Shown piece by piece: positions 12,058-24,990 of a stretch of DNA of 64,000 bases (positions are counted from its first letter, which is position 1; the number at the start of each line of letters is the position of its first letter). Under the pieces are notes generated by a model. That model ran no database searches and was not told the DNA's origin. It saw nothing but the letters and a program-made list of their open reading frames with translations. Source of the DNA: Apostichopus japonicus (taxonomy: Eukaryota > Echinodermata > Holothuroidea > Aspidochirotida > Stichopodidae); the NCBI RefSeq assembly GCF_037975245.1, contig NC_092561.1, forward strand, positions 20,087,508-20,151,507. Reading direction: 5' to 3'. A program made the position numbers and the translations under genes.

Positions 12058-12400
12058 TCCCAATGACGATCACTTCCTCTTTCCTATATTCTGTGGGTCT
12101 ACGGTATTGGTATGTAAAAACTGACATTTGCTACACTTCGCGCTAACCAATGGGGTTGGTGCTACGCTTAGGCAGTGTCCTGATGATCCCTTTTGGCAGA
12201 TGGCCCACCAACTAATTTTGCTTTAATGAAAACGCTCTGGTTATACGCACATCATAATCATCTCTATGTAACATTATAGTAGGCCTAATATTTAATATTT
12301 CGTGGTGTTTATCAAGTGCCGCTCTATGGATTATACAGCCACGGCCAAGAAGCAATGAACCAAGGAACCGAAATTATATTGATTGAAAAGAAATGAAAAT
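12058..12400. repeat. Dispersed repeat, copy 1
   Basis: This segment, starting with CAATGACGATCACTTCCTC and ending near the poly-A tail-like GGAACCGAAATTATATTG, matches 26,362-26,640 in the same orientation, with an insertion in this copy. No coding content or clear terminal repeats are visible. A second partial start is at 11,830. The family is not identified. Confidence 0.7.
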
Positions 12401-12404
12401 ATTA

Positions 12405-15400
12405 AATAAACAAGAGCCCAAGGGCACTGTGGTTCCTTGCTTGGGGTATATGACAATACACATCATATTATCAAGCAAGATTGGGCTGAAATAGTCCAAG
12501 TAATTGTCCTACATGTTCCCATAAAGTAACCAACACTATAGCCAACACTTTTGTGATCACAAAATGTGATCTGATTTTTTATCAAAAGGCACTTTTGAGA
12601 TCTATAAATGGCGTCGAAAATGTAAGAAATATAAGAGACCTACAAGCGTGTCAACAGATATGATAACAATGGTGACCTCAGATGACATGACCTTTAAGTT
12701 TCAAAATGTTCCACCACCCCATTCACAACTTGTCCCAAAATATCAACCATGTCACACCATGGCATTGAGATTTAATTGCATTAAATGTCAAAAAATTAAC
12801 TTTTGAACTTGTATGTAACTTCACACACAAAGGTCACCCGGAGGTCAACCAATTGACATTTTTGATCGGTGAGACCTAAATAGAGCATGACTGTAAAAAT
12901 TCAAACATTTTTTCTTTGCCCATTTTCTCCCCCCATGATACTACTTTTTTAACATTAGCTGACCTTTGGTGACCTTGGATCACATGACCGTTAAGTTTGA
13001 AAATATTCCCCTATACCATTTGCAACTTGTCCAAAAAAATCAACCTTGTCACACCTTGGCACTGGGAGTTATTGCATTAAATGTCTGAAAATTAACTTTG
13101 ACCTCAAATAACTTCGCACACGAAGGTCAAATGGGGGTCAACCCATTGACATTTATGATCAGAAGGTACCTTTAACATCTGAAAATAGCATCGAAACTGT
13201 AAAAATTCACAAAACACGAAAAGGTCACCAGAGGTCAAATTGAGGGCAAGGGTCACCCAGATGCGGGTCGACAATTAGATTACATTGAAGCAACTCCCAA
13301 CCCTAACGGACAATTTGTTCTCAAGTTGTCGCAAAAATACTAGTTTTTTATCATTAATTGACCTTTGGTGACCTTGTATCACATGACCGTTAAGTTTGAA
13401 AATATTCCCCTATACCATTTGCAACTACTCCAAAAATATCAACCTTGTCACACCTTGGAACTGGGAGTTATTGCATTAAATGTCTGAAAATTAACTTTGA
13501 CCTCATATAACTTCGCACACGAAGGTCACACAGGGGTCAACCTCTTGACATTTATGATCAGAAGGTACCTTTAACATCTGAAAATAGCATCGAAACTGTA
13601 AAAAATCCACAAAACACGAAAAGGTCACCAGAGGTCAAATTGAGGTCAAGGGTCACCCAGATGCGGGTAGACAATTGGATTTCATTGAAGCAACTCCCAA
13701 CTCTAACGGACAATTTGCTCTCAAGTTATTGCAAAAATACTAGTTTTTTATCATTAATTGACCTTTGGTGACCTTGTATCACATGACCGTTAAGTTTGAA
13801 AATATTCCCCTATACCATTTGCAACTACTCCAAAAATATCAACCTTGTCACACCTTGGAACTGGGAGTTATTGCATTAAATGTCTGAAAATTAACTTTGA
13901 CCTTAAATAACTTCGCACACGAAGGTCACACGGGTGTCAACCTATGGACATTTATGATCAGAAGTTACCTTTAACATCTGAAAATAGCATCAAAACTGTA
14001 AAAATCCACAAATCACTAAAAAGGTCACCAGAGGTCAAATTGAGGTCAAGGGTCACCCAGATGCGGGTCGACAATTGGATTACATTGAAGCAACTCCCAA
14101 CCCTAACGGACAATTTGTTCTCAAGTTATCGCAAAAAATACTAGTTTTTTATCATTAATTGACCTTTGGTGACCTCGGATCACATGACCGTTAAGTTTGA
14201 AAATATTCCCCTATACCATTTGCAACTTGTCTCAAAATATCAACTGTGTAACACCTTGGCACTGGGAGTTTTTACACTAAATGTCTGAAAATTAACTTTG
14301 ACCTCATATAACTTAACATACAAAGGTCACCTTGGGTCAACTTATTGACATTTTTGATTGATGAGACCTAAATTAGAGCATCAAACTATAAAAATTCAAA
14401 CATTTTATTCTTTGCCCATTTTCTACCCCCAAAATACTAGTTTTTTTACATTAATTGACCTTTGGTGACCTCGGATCACATGACCGTTAAGTTTGAAAAT
14501 ATTCCCCTATACCATTTGCAACTTGTCCAAAAATATCAACCATGTCACACCTTGGATCTGGGAGTTGTTGCATTAAATGTGTGAAAATTAACTTTGACCT
14601 CGTATAACTTCGCACACGAAGGTCACACGGGTGTCAACCAATTGACATTTTTGATCGGAAGGTACCTTTGATATCCAAATCTAGCATCAAAACCAAACAT
14701 TTTCTTTTTTGCTCGTTTCCTCCCAAAATAAGCACATTTTTTCTAATGTGACCTTTGACCTTTTGACCTTGGTTTCAGATGTAGTTTAATCTCCTGATTC
14801 CAAAAAACAAAACGAAAAGTCTGTACAACCATCCTTACACCGACCGAAAAATTTTGACCCCATATAACTTCGCACATAAAGGTCACACGGGGTCAACCTA
14901 TTGACATTTATGATCAGAAGGTACCTTTGACATCTGAAAATAGCATCGAAACTGTAAAAATCCCAAAAACACGAAAAGGTCACCAGAGGTCAAATTGAGG
15001 TCAAGGGTCACCCAGATGCGGGTCGACAATTGGATTACATTGAGGCAACTCCCAACCCTAACAGACATTTCGTTCTCAAGTTATTGCAAAAATACTAGTT
15101 TTTTATCATTAATTGACCTTTGGTGACCTCGGATCACATGACCGTTAAGTTTGAAAATGCTCCCCTAACCAGTTCACAACTTGTCCCAAAATATCAATCT
15201 TGTCGCACATTGGCACTGGGAGTTATTGCAGTTTTAATATTTTCGGTTTTTGGACCATAACTGACCTTTGGTGACCTTTGTGGGCACCAAAAACAATAGG
15301 GCACACCTTCTCCATATGGCGGATCTATAGTCCAAGTTTGGCCTCAATCCAACATTCCCTTATTGAGATAGAGCGTACCCAAGCAAGTGTCACAGACACA

Positions 15401-15505
15401 CACACACACACACACACACGCATACACGCATACATACATACACACACACACACGCCAACCTGACTGCATAGGTTCCTTTTGCTAAAGCAAGGAACCAAAA
15501 AGGCC
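12405..15505. repeat. 400-bp tandem array within a GGTTCCTTGC-ended element
   Basis: Units of about 400 bp repeat at about 12,958, 13,358, 13,758 and 14,160, followed by shortened and rearranged units (14,457, 14,760, 15,115 and 15,262). Each contains TGACCTTTGGTGACCT and several other GGTCA-type half-sites. The array is bounded by AAGGGCACTGTGGTTCCTTGC on the left and an inverted GCAAGGAACC near 15,487 on the right, so it may be the body of a transposable element with short inverted ends. A CA/CACG microsatellite lies at 15,399-15,455. Short open frames here are not genes. Confidence 0.85.
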
Positions 15506-15790
15506 GACAAATGGATTTTAAATGGTCTAAACTTACTTCTTAGTGGTACCCTCCATAGCGAATTCGTTTGTGAAACGTGTCACAGACAATATCTTGGTTG
15601 ATAGTGTAGTGTACTGATACTGAAAGAGCGCCATTAAGAGCGCCATCAATTTTAAATATGAAGAAAACGAATAGCTGAGTGTCGTGTCAACTTTATTTGG
15701 GCAACTTGCTCTTCCTTACTTTTTATCATGATATAGTCGATCCACGGCCACATATCCACGGCCGACAAAGGCGACGAGGATAAGTCATAA

Positions 15791-16590
15791 TTGACATTAG
15801 TTGTAACAAAACGTGAAATGGCGGTAAATATAGACGTAACAATAGCTTACTTCGATGTAACAGGTGACGTCACAAGCTTAGGCCTTAGGTGGTCGAGATG
15901 GACAAGTGTATTCCAGTACTACATTGTAGGAAGGGGAGTTAGCGATACCAAACAGAAAAAGGCATTGTTACTACATTCAGCGGGAATGGTAGTGCAAGAA
16001 ATTTGTGAGACACTCAGAGATCCAGGACCTCCTACAGCCGCAGGTGAGACAGATGGCACCGATGAGTACGAAAAAGCATTACGTACACTTGACAGCTATT
16101 TTAAGCCGAAGGTTAACATACCTTATGAAAGACATATGTTTCGCCAAATAGCACAAGAGAGTAACGAAACAATTGATTAATATGTAGCGAGACTAACAAG
16201 GAGAGCAGAAAACTGTAATTTTGATAATTTTTCAGAACAAATCAGGGATCAAGTGATAGACAAATGTAGGTCAACAGATTTCGAAGGAAATTATTAGTTG
16301 AAGGGTCAGCATTAACCCTCACCGAGTTACATAAAATTGCAAGATCAATGAAGGTAGTTGATTTGCAGATCAAACAAATGGAACTTGGTAGCCAAGAAAA
16401 TGGGACACAGGCGACAACAGTGAACGGAGTGAATGACGGACAGACATCCAGTAAGACTGCAAATCGATATAACAAAGATAAGGGACAGAACAATAGACCC
16501 AGTACAAACCGTGAGCATAGGTCTAATAATAAACAAAGTGAAAATGATTCGAAGACTTGTTTTCGTTATGGAAAAGACGCACACATAGCT
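15791..16590 (+). pseudogene. Ty3/Gypsy-type retrotransposon gag remnant
   Basis: One frame, interrupted by stops near 16,179 and 16,296, reads like a Gypsy-type Gag. It has a capsid-like segment (QKKALLLHSAGMVVQEICETL, then a Y.KAL..LD.YF.PK motif, then ERH.FRQ...E..E), a second segment (RDQVIDKC), a basic linker, and the start of a zinc knuckle, CFRYGKDAH, where the second Cys of CX2CX4HX4C has become Tyr. The knuckle is cut at about 16,590 by unrelated sequence. Gag packages element RNA in virus-like particles. This copy is inactive: two nonsense codons, a damaged knuckle and no pol. GGCGACGAGGATAA at about 15,771 resembles the leader and primer-site area of such elements, but I cannot confirm it. 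Confidence 0.75.
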
Positions 16591-17370
16591 AGCGGGTTTC
16601 ACTTGTTCTCTGCACGTTACTTTCTGCACATTACTTTCCGCTGAAAAAAATGCTTGTGCGGAAAACAACTTTTTTGTTCCACTTACCTGTACACTATATT
16701 TCCCCTCAATTTTAGGATACCAAATTCAGGATGATGAAAATACCATGAGAAAATATCAAAGGAACGTTGATAAGGATGGTTAGACTGAGTTCATGTCAGA
16801 ACAGTTAAGCTATTTATCATTTACAGGAGGCTTGGGGTGTTTAGGGATTACTTAAAAAAGTATGAGGCATAATATTTTTTTTTTTCAGACTGGCTCACTC
16901 CATGGGGCACAGTGAATCATTAGAAAAGAAAACAAAGAACAACTTAGCTAACTAATTTGCATATATCAAAAGATCGACAAGCAAATTAGATAGCTCAAGG
17001 TGATTCAAATGGCAGCAAGAGTAATAAACACATTAAAATTCAACTATGAATATAAATATAGGCAAAATCCAAACATTGATTAATAGATGTAACTTTGTTT
17101 GATATTTGCCTCAACTAATTTGCACATGTTAAAAGATCATAAGGGAAATAAAAGATCTCAAGGTGATCTTACAGGCAGCAAAGAAAATTGATAGCAAAGC
17201 ACACTAAAGTCAAGCACACTAAACTCAACAATACTAATATAGGCCTAACATTAAAACATTGAGACCATAGCCTACTGTTAATGCTTTTCTATTTATTTTA
17301 GAATTTTTTTTTCCATACCTACCTCAACTGGTTTGCATAAATCGAAAGATCAACATGAAACTTTACAACT
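16591..17370. other. Unclassified repeat-like sequence
   Basis: The start (16,600-16,670) shares TACTTTCCGCTGAAAAAAA with 26,247-26,265, so a dispersed repeat interrupts the gag here. Around 16,930-17,010 and 17,110-17,190 a loose local duplication is seen (TTTGCA...AAAAGATC). No exon found. Confidence 0.4.
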
Positions 17371-18261
17371 GGGTCATTCCATGTCAAATCAACCAGTGGT
17401 CCCCAGGTGACCCCCTCAGATTTAGATGAAACTTCATCAGAATGATTGAGTATGTCCCAAATGAACACACACAAAAAATTATAATCATACTCCATGTCGT
17501 TTTCGAGATATGGCCCGTTGAAATTTGGTCGTTGTGGCCATTTTGCTCGTTTGCAATTCGCAAAAAGTGACTTTTGTGATATTTTACGACTTTGAAAGCT
17601 CATAATTCAGTCTTTGTACCAGGTAGAGAGCTCAAATTTGGTATTCTATCTTACTTCTGGCCAAAATTCATGAATCTGCACTCAATTTAACTGTATCTCC
17701 TTTATTTTTCTGGTTATGATCACCCAAAGTAGGCACTTTATTCTGTCAAAAATGTTTTTTGTGATTTTTAAGGTCACCCTGTGCCCACATGAGGGGTCAC
17801 ATGAATCCTATATTCCACCAGTTAAAAATATATATTATATCTACTTGTACATCAAATTTCAGCTTTGGCACTCAACTCCTTCATGGTATGGTGGAAATTT
17901 GAATATGAGACGTTTTTCGCACATTTTTTAACAACTCCGTACACTAAGTTAATATCATACAGTGTATTTCAAGTTTGAAGCTTGTGTAAAGTATTTTTGT
18001 GCAGTTGGAAAAAAGATTGTTTTTATTATTGTTTTTAGAAATGGGTTGATGATGCATGTATTCCACTGCAATAAACAATCACTTCAGTTAACCCTCCAAT
18101 AGGCTGGTCCCTCATACCTGTAGTGCCTCAAAATCTCCCACCCTAACCCAAAACACACGACACAATTTGGAGCCTTATATACACTTAGGATACAGTACTG
18201 TTGTAGAGTTTCACTTGAAACATGGGTTGAACCACACAATACAAGTTATATCTGCCAGTAC

Positions 18262-18800
18262 TTAAAAGAATAGTCCAGGTCAAAATTTCTTTTTGATGTT
18301 TTAAAGAGGAATATAATCCAAGCATTCTGGTGAAATTTGCATTCAATTCCTATGTATCTTTTTTGAGATATTGACAGTTGAAGTTGCCACCTTTGGTACT
18401 AAAAGTGAACTAGGAGCATACAGGTTTGACGTCATTGTTGCACTATGATAAGTAAAGTTATTTTTTTCTTTAAAATTTATGTCTAATTTTATACTCCACA
18501 ATTGGATGCGTCCATAATGTTAATGTACCATAGGTATTGGTATTTTATAATCTTCACATCCCCTTTAGACAAACTAGTAACCCTATCCAATCAAGGTCAA
18601 ATCAATAGACTGAAAAATACAGAAAAAAGAAAACATTATTTGTCAGTGTGCAACTGTGACATCACACCTGTTTGCTCAAGTTCACTTTGGTAGAATATCA
18701 GATAACTTCAACTGTCAATATCTCAAAAACGGAACATAGGAATTGAATGCAAATTTCACCAGAATGCTTAGATTATGTTCATTTTTAACATATACAGTAT
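18262..18800. repeat. Nested inverted repeat inside the foldback element
   Basis: About 110-150 bases at 18,290-18,400 reappear inverted at 18,670-18,790 (for example GAATTGAATGCAAATTTCACC against its complement). The spacer has no recognised content. It may be a separate small foldback insertion. Confidence 0.65.
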
Positions 18801-19444
18801 TTCATATTAATCGCATACAGTTCCCCCAACCCACTAGTTTGAACTCAACCAATCAGAGATGCAGGTTTAGTTTTGAGCCGTTGCTACTGTAAATAAAGAT
18901 TCAAAAACGTCGAGTTGGTAACTTGGTACAACCAGCAAGCTGGTACTCTTACAACTCCCTGGTTCAACTGCCATAGACAATCTACACAAATCAAGCATGG
19001 TGTTGTAGTACATATCAATCAATGAGGTTCGTAGCTTTTAAATATTCATATTATGGGAGTGGTTTATTGGGATCCCAACGGAAAATATCTTCGGGAAATA
19101 CAAACTTAAAAGTTGTAAAGTTTTCGACTTTTATGCCACCATATGAAGTAAGATTTAAATAGATAATCTAGTTATGTATGTTGTTATGGCATCGAGGAAT
19201 CAGTGAGGTTGAAAAAAAAACCATAGAAAAGGATGCAAAATGCTGCTTTAACCTAACCCAGTCCCCCTTTTTTTCCCCTCATGCTATACAAACACTGGTA
19301 AATCATTTGTATAAACCTTTTGAACAATATCACCTGTGTGTCACATTTAGACACTACATTCTAGAACAATACTACCAGTGTGTCACATGCAGACACCACC
19401 ATAAACTATAGCAGGAATATCATCTCATCACATTTTTATACCCA

Positions 19445-19753
19445 TTGATGTTGGAAAGATTGAGAAGTGGCGACTCTCCAATGACCAACCACTGCAAAAT
19501 TGTGCCCATTAGAGACCACGCAGAAGAGAGAGAATCCACTTCTGCTAATATTCAACCTCAGGCTGACACGAAAGAGTACCAACCAGGCGTTACATCGCTG
19601 GAATGTACGACAATGAGTGGTACATTGGTATATATAGTGGAAATTTCAGAGGAAGAAAATGATGTCTCTGTGAAGTTAATGAAACGAACCAAGAACTCCA
19701 ATGCACTTCCTTGGCCACAAAACACCCACAATAATTGTTGGATACCATTCTAA
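19445..19753 (+). pseudogene. Decayed transposon-associated protein fragment
   Basis: The last part of this frame, EISEEENDVSVKLMKRTKN then LPWPQ and NCWIPF, looks like a small beta-rich domain seen at the C-terminus of transposon-related proteins. The expected preceding motif, MYDNEWYIGI, is present just upstream (about 19,602-19,632) but in another frame, so a frameshift separates them. I infer a dead copy of a host-element protein. The family name cannot be given from sequence alone. Confidence 0.45.
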
Positions 19754-21327
19754 ACTATTATTTGTGTCATCAGTGCTCCAGAGTAACAGGGACATGGAGG
19801 CCGCCAGTACACTCTCCCTCATGAATTAGACTTAAAAGACCATTCCAGCCAAACTGCAAGCATTCATCAAGTAAACAAATTAATGTGTGCTAACTTGTAT
19901 ATCAAGCCACACTGCAAGCATTCATCAAGTAAAAGGAATTAAAGTGTGCTAAACTTGTTTACTTGTATATCCATGTGTGGTAAGAAAATTGTAAGGACAT
20001 TGAAGCATTTCAATGACATTCCTTATGATCCCAGGACTGGCCTCTTGAGAGTTGTGACAGTATATAAGTAATTTAAATGTGCGTGAATCATTAATGATGT
20101 GATTAAATGTCATTAATTTGACCTAACACAATTTGTTATGTTACATTTTGATTCAGCTGACTGAAATGAGGATACAATGATCATATCACTCATTATTATA
20201 CTATGATTACATGACGAATATATAAGCTTGAGATTAAAAAATGTGCGAAAAACGTCTCATATTCAAATTGCCACCATACCATGAAGGAGTTGAGTGCCAA
20301 AGCTGAAATTTGATGTACAGGTAGATATAACATATATATTTAACTGGTGTAAATTTCAATAAATGTTTCAATTGATCGCGGGGTCAACCGGGGTCAAGAA
20401 GGGCGGGGTCTTTTCGACCTTTTTCTGGCTAGAGCCAACCTTGGGCCCATGCCATTTCTTAATTAATGCACTGGTGGGCTTATAATTGCTTATGGGTATA
20501 GACATGCAACCATAGATAATACCCAAGGAATATAGGATTCATGTGACCCCTCATGTGGGCACAGGGTGACCTTAAAAATCACAAAAAACATTTTTGACAG
20601 AATAAAGTGCCTACTTTGGGTGATCATAACCAGAAAAATAAAGGAGATACAGTTAAATTGAGTGCAGATTCATGAATTTTGGCCAGACGTAAGATAGAAT
20701 ACCAAATTTGAGCTCTCTACCTGGTACAAAGACTGAATTATGAGCTTTCAAAGTCGGAAAATATCACAAAAGTCCCTTTTTGAGAATCACAAACGAGCAA
20801 AATGGCCACAACGACCAAATTTCCACGGGCCATATCTCGTAAACGACATGGAGTATGATTTTAATTTTTTGTGTGTGTTCATTTGGGACATACTCCATCA
20901 TTCTGATGAAGTTTCATCTAAATCTGAGAGGGTCACCTGGGAACTTTTCAGAAAATTGGTTGATTTGAGGCGGAATGACCCAACTAGCCGCTAAACCCTG
21001 GTGTAAACACAATGATGAGCAGCCGCAATTACATTGGAAAACAAGAAAACCAAGAGGTTTTGAGATTCCTTGGCATCTAAATATTACTGTAGGTTCATTG
21101 TGTACACTTGGTTCCGACCTTTTATGAATATTAATATAGCATCAACACAAATGTTGTTCCTTGCTATCAGCTCAAGTTTGATGAACAAATTGATATTTTA
21201 AAGAATTTGCTTTAAGCTCTACCACTCATTAATATTCATGCCCCCCTCATTAATAGTATTGGGGTAGAATTCCGACTTGCAGCTGGAAGGTTAGGGGTTC
21301 GACTCCTGGCCGGGTCATACTGTAGAT

Positions 21328-22385
21328 TTGTTGAAAATCACTCTAAGCCCCGCCCACTCATTAATATTCATGATATTAGCACACAAAAAATAGGGATCGT
21401 CTACTCATGACGGGTAACCAATGTACCAAAACTGAGATCAATCCACCTTGGGATTGCTGAGAAAACCTAATTTCAAGCTTTTTTGCGAAAAACAACTTAG
21501 CCCCACCCCTCATAAATAATAATGAGATTGGACAAACTGTTACCATATTAATATAGAGGACTTTCCTCTAGTACCACCAAACCAAGTTCCATGAAAATTG
21601 AACATACCGTTGCGAAGATATTAACATTTGTTGAAAATCACTCTAAGCCCCGCCCACTCATTAATATTCATGATATTAGCACCAAAATAAATAGGGATCG
21701 TCTACTCATGATGGGTAACCTATGTACCAAGAATGAGATCAATCCACCTTGGGATTGCTGAGAAAACCTAATTTCAATCTTTTTTTGCGAAAAACAACAC
21801 TTAGCCCCGCCCCTCATGAATAATAATGAGATTGGACAAACTGTTACCATATTAATATAGAGGACTTTCCTCTAGTACCACCAAACTAAGTTCCATGAAA
21901 ATTGAACTTACGGTTGCGAAGATATTAACATTTGTTGAAAATCACTCTAAGCCCCGCCCACTCATTAATATTCATGATATTAGCACCAAAATAAATAGGG
22001 ATCGTCTACTCATGATGGGTAACCTATGTACCAAGAATGAGATCAATCTACCTTGGGATTGCTGAGAAAACCTAATTTCAAGCTTTTTTGCGAAAAACAA
22101 CACTTAGCCCCGCCCCTCATGAATAATAATGAGATTGGACAAACTGTCACCATATTCATATAGAGGACTTTCCTCTTGTACCACCAAACCAAGTTCCATG
22201 AAAATTGAACTTACGGTTGCGAAGATATTGACATTTGTTGAAAATCACTCTAAGCCCCGCCCACTCATTAATATTCATGATATTAGCACCAAAATAAATA
22301 GGGATCGTCTACTCATGATGGGTAACCTATGTACCAAGAATGAGATCAATCTACCTTGGGATTGCTGAGAAAACCTAATTTCAAG
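21328..22385. repeat. 300-bp tandem array
   Basis: Three and a half units of about 300-304 bp start at about 21,328, 21,628, 21,932 and 22,236, each opening with TTGTTGAAAATCACTC. Units contain CTCATTAATATTCATGA and a related CCTCATGAATAATAATGAG. A weakly related single unit is at 40,640-40,960. No coding content is likely; frames here repeat with the unit. Confidence 0.9.
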
Positions 22386-22470
22386 CTTGGCGTCACACAC
22401 ACACAGACACACACACATACACACGCAGTCATGACCGCATAGATTCCTACGGCTACCGCCAAGGAATCAA
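22386..22470. repeat. CA microsatellite and tail of the 300-bp array
   Basis: GGCGTCACACACACAC leads into CA repeats, then CCGCATAGATTCCTACGG and CCAAGGAATCAA. The same order (tandem units, GGCGTCACA, CA tract, GCATAGGTT-like sequence) occurs at 15,390-15,500, 40,910-41,170 and in block B at 4,890-4,950. It appears to be a common 3' end of one repeat superfamily. Confidence 0.7.
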
Positions 22471-23519
22471 TGAAGGTTCAAACTTGTCTGGTACTGCAGC
22501 CACTCTGGTAATTCTTTTGGGAGTTATGGCCTTTGATGTGATGGCCTTTATGGCCTTTGAAGTGTATCACTGTACCACATGATCCTCTCTGCCCCATGAT
22601 CCACTTTGCCCCCCCCCCCCCACTGATTAATGTTACCAATCCTAACCCTAACACTAACCCTAACCGGAAATTATTGTTACTCCTGGTCGTAAAAATAGTA
22701 CTGTACTCCTGTCATAAAAATAGCAACTGCGCATGCGTAATCGGAAATTATTCTTACAAATAGTCGTAAGAATAGCCACTTTGTATATTATATAGCCCTA
22801 TATATTCTCACTCTGTACTGTGTTATTGTTAATGTAAAAATATCACAAAAGACACTCCTCCCCCTCTGCCCGCCCCCTAAAGGATGAAACTTAGCGAGAC
22901 CAAATCGTCACGGCAGCTCACCTTCTTTTCACCCAGAGCCTTATATAGAGAGAGTTGCGACAACTGAAATTTGGGCGCCATTTTGGGGCCAAATGGGCAA
23001 CATACAGTATGTGTGGGAATGGACGTTCAGGTGGATAGGGGAATTTTTCGATGGCATTGTAGAAGTGTGAGCGGGATTCTGGGTTTTATTTTTGGCCTGA
23101 TAATGTTGTGGTGCTTTTGGGCGCCGAGGCTGTGTAAGTAGGGCGTCGAGTGTCGAACGGGAGGGGGGGGGGAGGGATTGGCTGCGCTCAAGTTCAAGGG
23201 GATGAGGTTGGCACATTTGGAAGTCCAAATTCAACAGTTGATATTCTGGTACGGTAAAATTGTATTATGACTGGCTATATATCATATTGTAACACATATT
23301 GCACAGTTGCGGAATAATGTACATTCTTCCATTGTTGCCATGGTAACCAAACAAAGCCTGTGATTGGTCAAAATTGGGATTAACTGTAACTTGAGCTAGC
23401 AATGGCTGATGAAGTTGATATTTGGACATGTGACTGGTACTGACATGGTGCACAGAATCATGAAGCTAGGTCTTTGAAAATTGGTTGCTATGGTAACTAA
23501 ATGGACCAATCACATCAGG

Positions 23520-23665
23520 TTTGGGGCGATTACATCTGAATGTAATCGATTACGATTACTTGAGAATGTATGATTACGATTACAGCCTAAAGTTGAAGTA
23601 ATCGATTACGATTACATTGTAATGTAATCGTGATTACAATCATGATTACATTGTGGTTACTTGCA
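23520..23665. repeat. ATTACGATTAC-rich inverted repeat patch
   Basis: Several copies of GTAATCGATTACGATTAC in both orientations within about 140 bases. It looks like a small palindromic MITE core or satellite-like patch. Ends and target duplication could not be set. Confidence 0.6.
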
Positions 23666-24990
23666 CAATCCTCTGCATATCTGTTTAATATAACTCTCTG
23701 CCAGGAAATAGGGCAATGAAATAGGGCAAGGGAAGGGCATTTACAGTATATACGGACAAAACTGTGGAAGTATATCTAGAATTCCTACCAGGCATTACAC
23801 ATTTATGCCTTAACACGTTTAAGATGTGTAACCCATAAGTCCAGTAAAAAATACAATTTAAACAGACAAAGAGTAAACAGACAAATACTAAAGTAAAACA
23901 AATGAAGATTTTCATGCAACACTTTATTTCAAATGTATGAAATACGAATAATAAATTGCAGCTGACAGGACTTTACCACCATAATATGACCCAAACTGGG
24001 TGCTGTAAGGAATTTACACTAATCTGGAACTCACATCGCAAATATATGGTATATGTGAGTAGGATATTTCAGCGTTATGAGAACTAAGCTGCTGCTGGAA
24101 TTTGAAAAGATCTACTTCAGAATATTTTTGTATGAGAGTCAGGCTTTTATCTACGAATTTTATGTCTAATAACTTGAAAAAGCTGCATCTATATACTATA
24201 GGATCCAAAAAGTCAGAAATTCTTCAAAATACCAATTGAGCCTCTATTACTAGGCATGGGCTTCTATTATTATTGGATAAGGTAATCGTGACCAGACAAC
24301 ACCCCCCGGACAACCCCCCCCCCCAACAGAAGTACGTACGTAAGTACGTACCTATGTATGACATGGACAAACATGATTCCTGAGCCTAATTTGGCCTATG
24401 GTTATCAGTTGACTCTGTTAGTTTTACCTGCTATCCTCTAACAGGACACAATGTTCTAGGAAATATTTTTACCTAGCCTACAGTGATATTTTAGTAACCT
24501 AATTTTTCAATATTATTTCATAAAAGATAGTGGAGTTCTGGACCAGTTCAATTCAAATCATCAAGTGCAAAGCAGAATGATTAATCATTTCAATGGTCTG
24601 CCAGATCGCCACCCAAATTTTCATAAATAGTAATCCGAACAAGCTCATGACTCAATGGAGCCAAGCAGTTTTTCATTAGGGGGCTAGGCTAGCCCTTGGT
24701 GATTTGTATTGCACACTGTGCTTCGTAGATCCCCGATTTGTCTTGCCACGCTGGAGCCTTCAATTTAAGGAATATACCCACTAAACTTTGCAGAGATATT
24801 TTTATGCACCTTATAACAGATCTCATCCCAACATCGCAACTTTCTTGATCAGAACTTGTTAAAAATAGACCATTTTCATGCCTGAAATTTATGCTGTTTT
24901 CTGTGATGTTAACTATGCGTGTATGTACACTGCACAGTGCACCATACATAGCTGTAAGGACTGTGTGGTGTAACCCACAGTCCTGGTTAT

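Larger units (their letters stand above)
17371..20981. mobile_element. Long-armed foldback DNA transposon, GGGTCATTCC ends, copy 1
   Basis: Ends are GGGTCATTCCATGTCAAATC on the left and the inverted equivalent ending GGAATGACCC on the right, flanked by the 4-bp duplication AACT (17,367-17,370 and 20,982-20,985). The arms are long inverted repeats: 17,371 to about 17,930 pairs with about 20,245 to 20,981. The right arm has an unrelated insertion at about 20,345-20,520. The core contains a second inverted repeat (18,262-18,800) and a decayed protein fragment (19,445-19,753). A related element lies at 28,159-32,465. The superfamily is not clear: a 4-bp duplication that is not TTAA leaves several options. 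Confidence 0.85.

Noticed and set aside
15325-15510. Cys/Val-rich frame on the minus strand
   Set aside because: It is a translation of the CA/CACG microsatellite at 15,399-15,455.
22640-22665. Telomere-like CCCTAA repeats
   Set aside because: Only three or four imperfect copies of CCTAACCCTAAC, within ordinary repeat DNA; no array.
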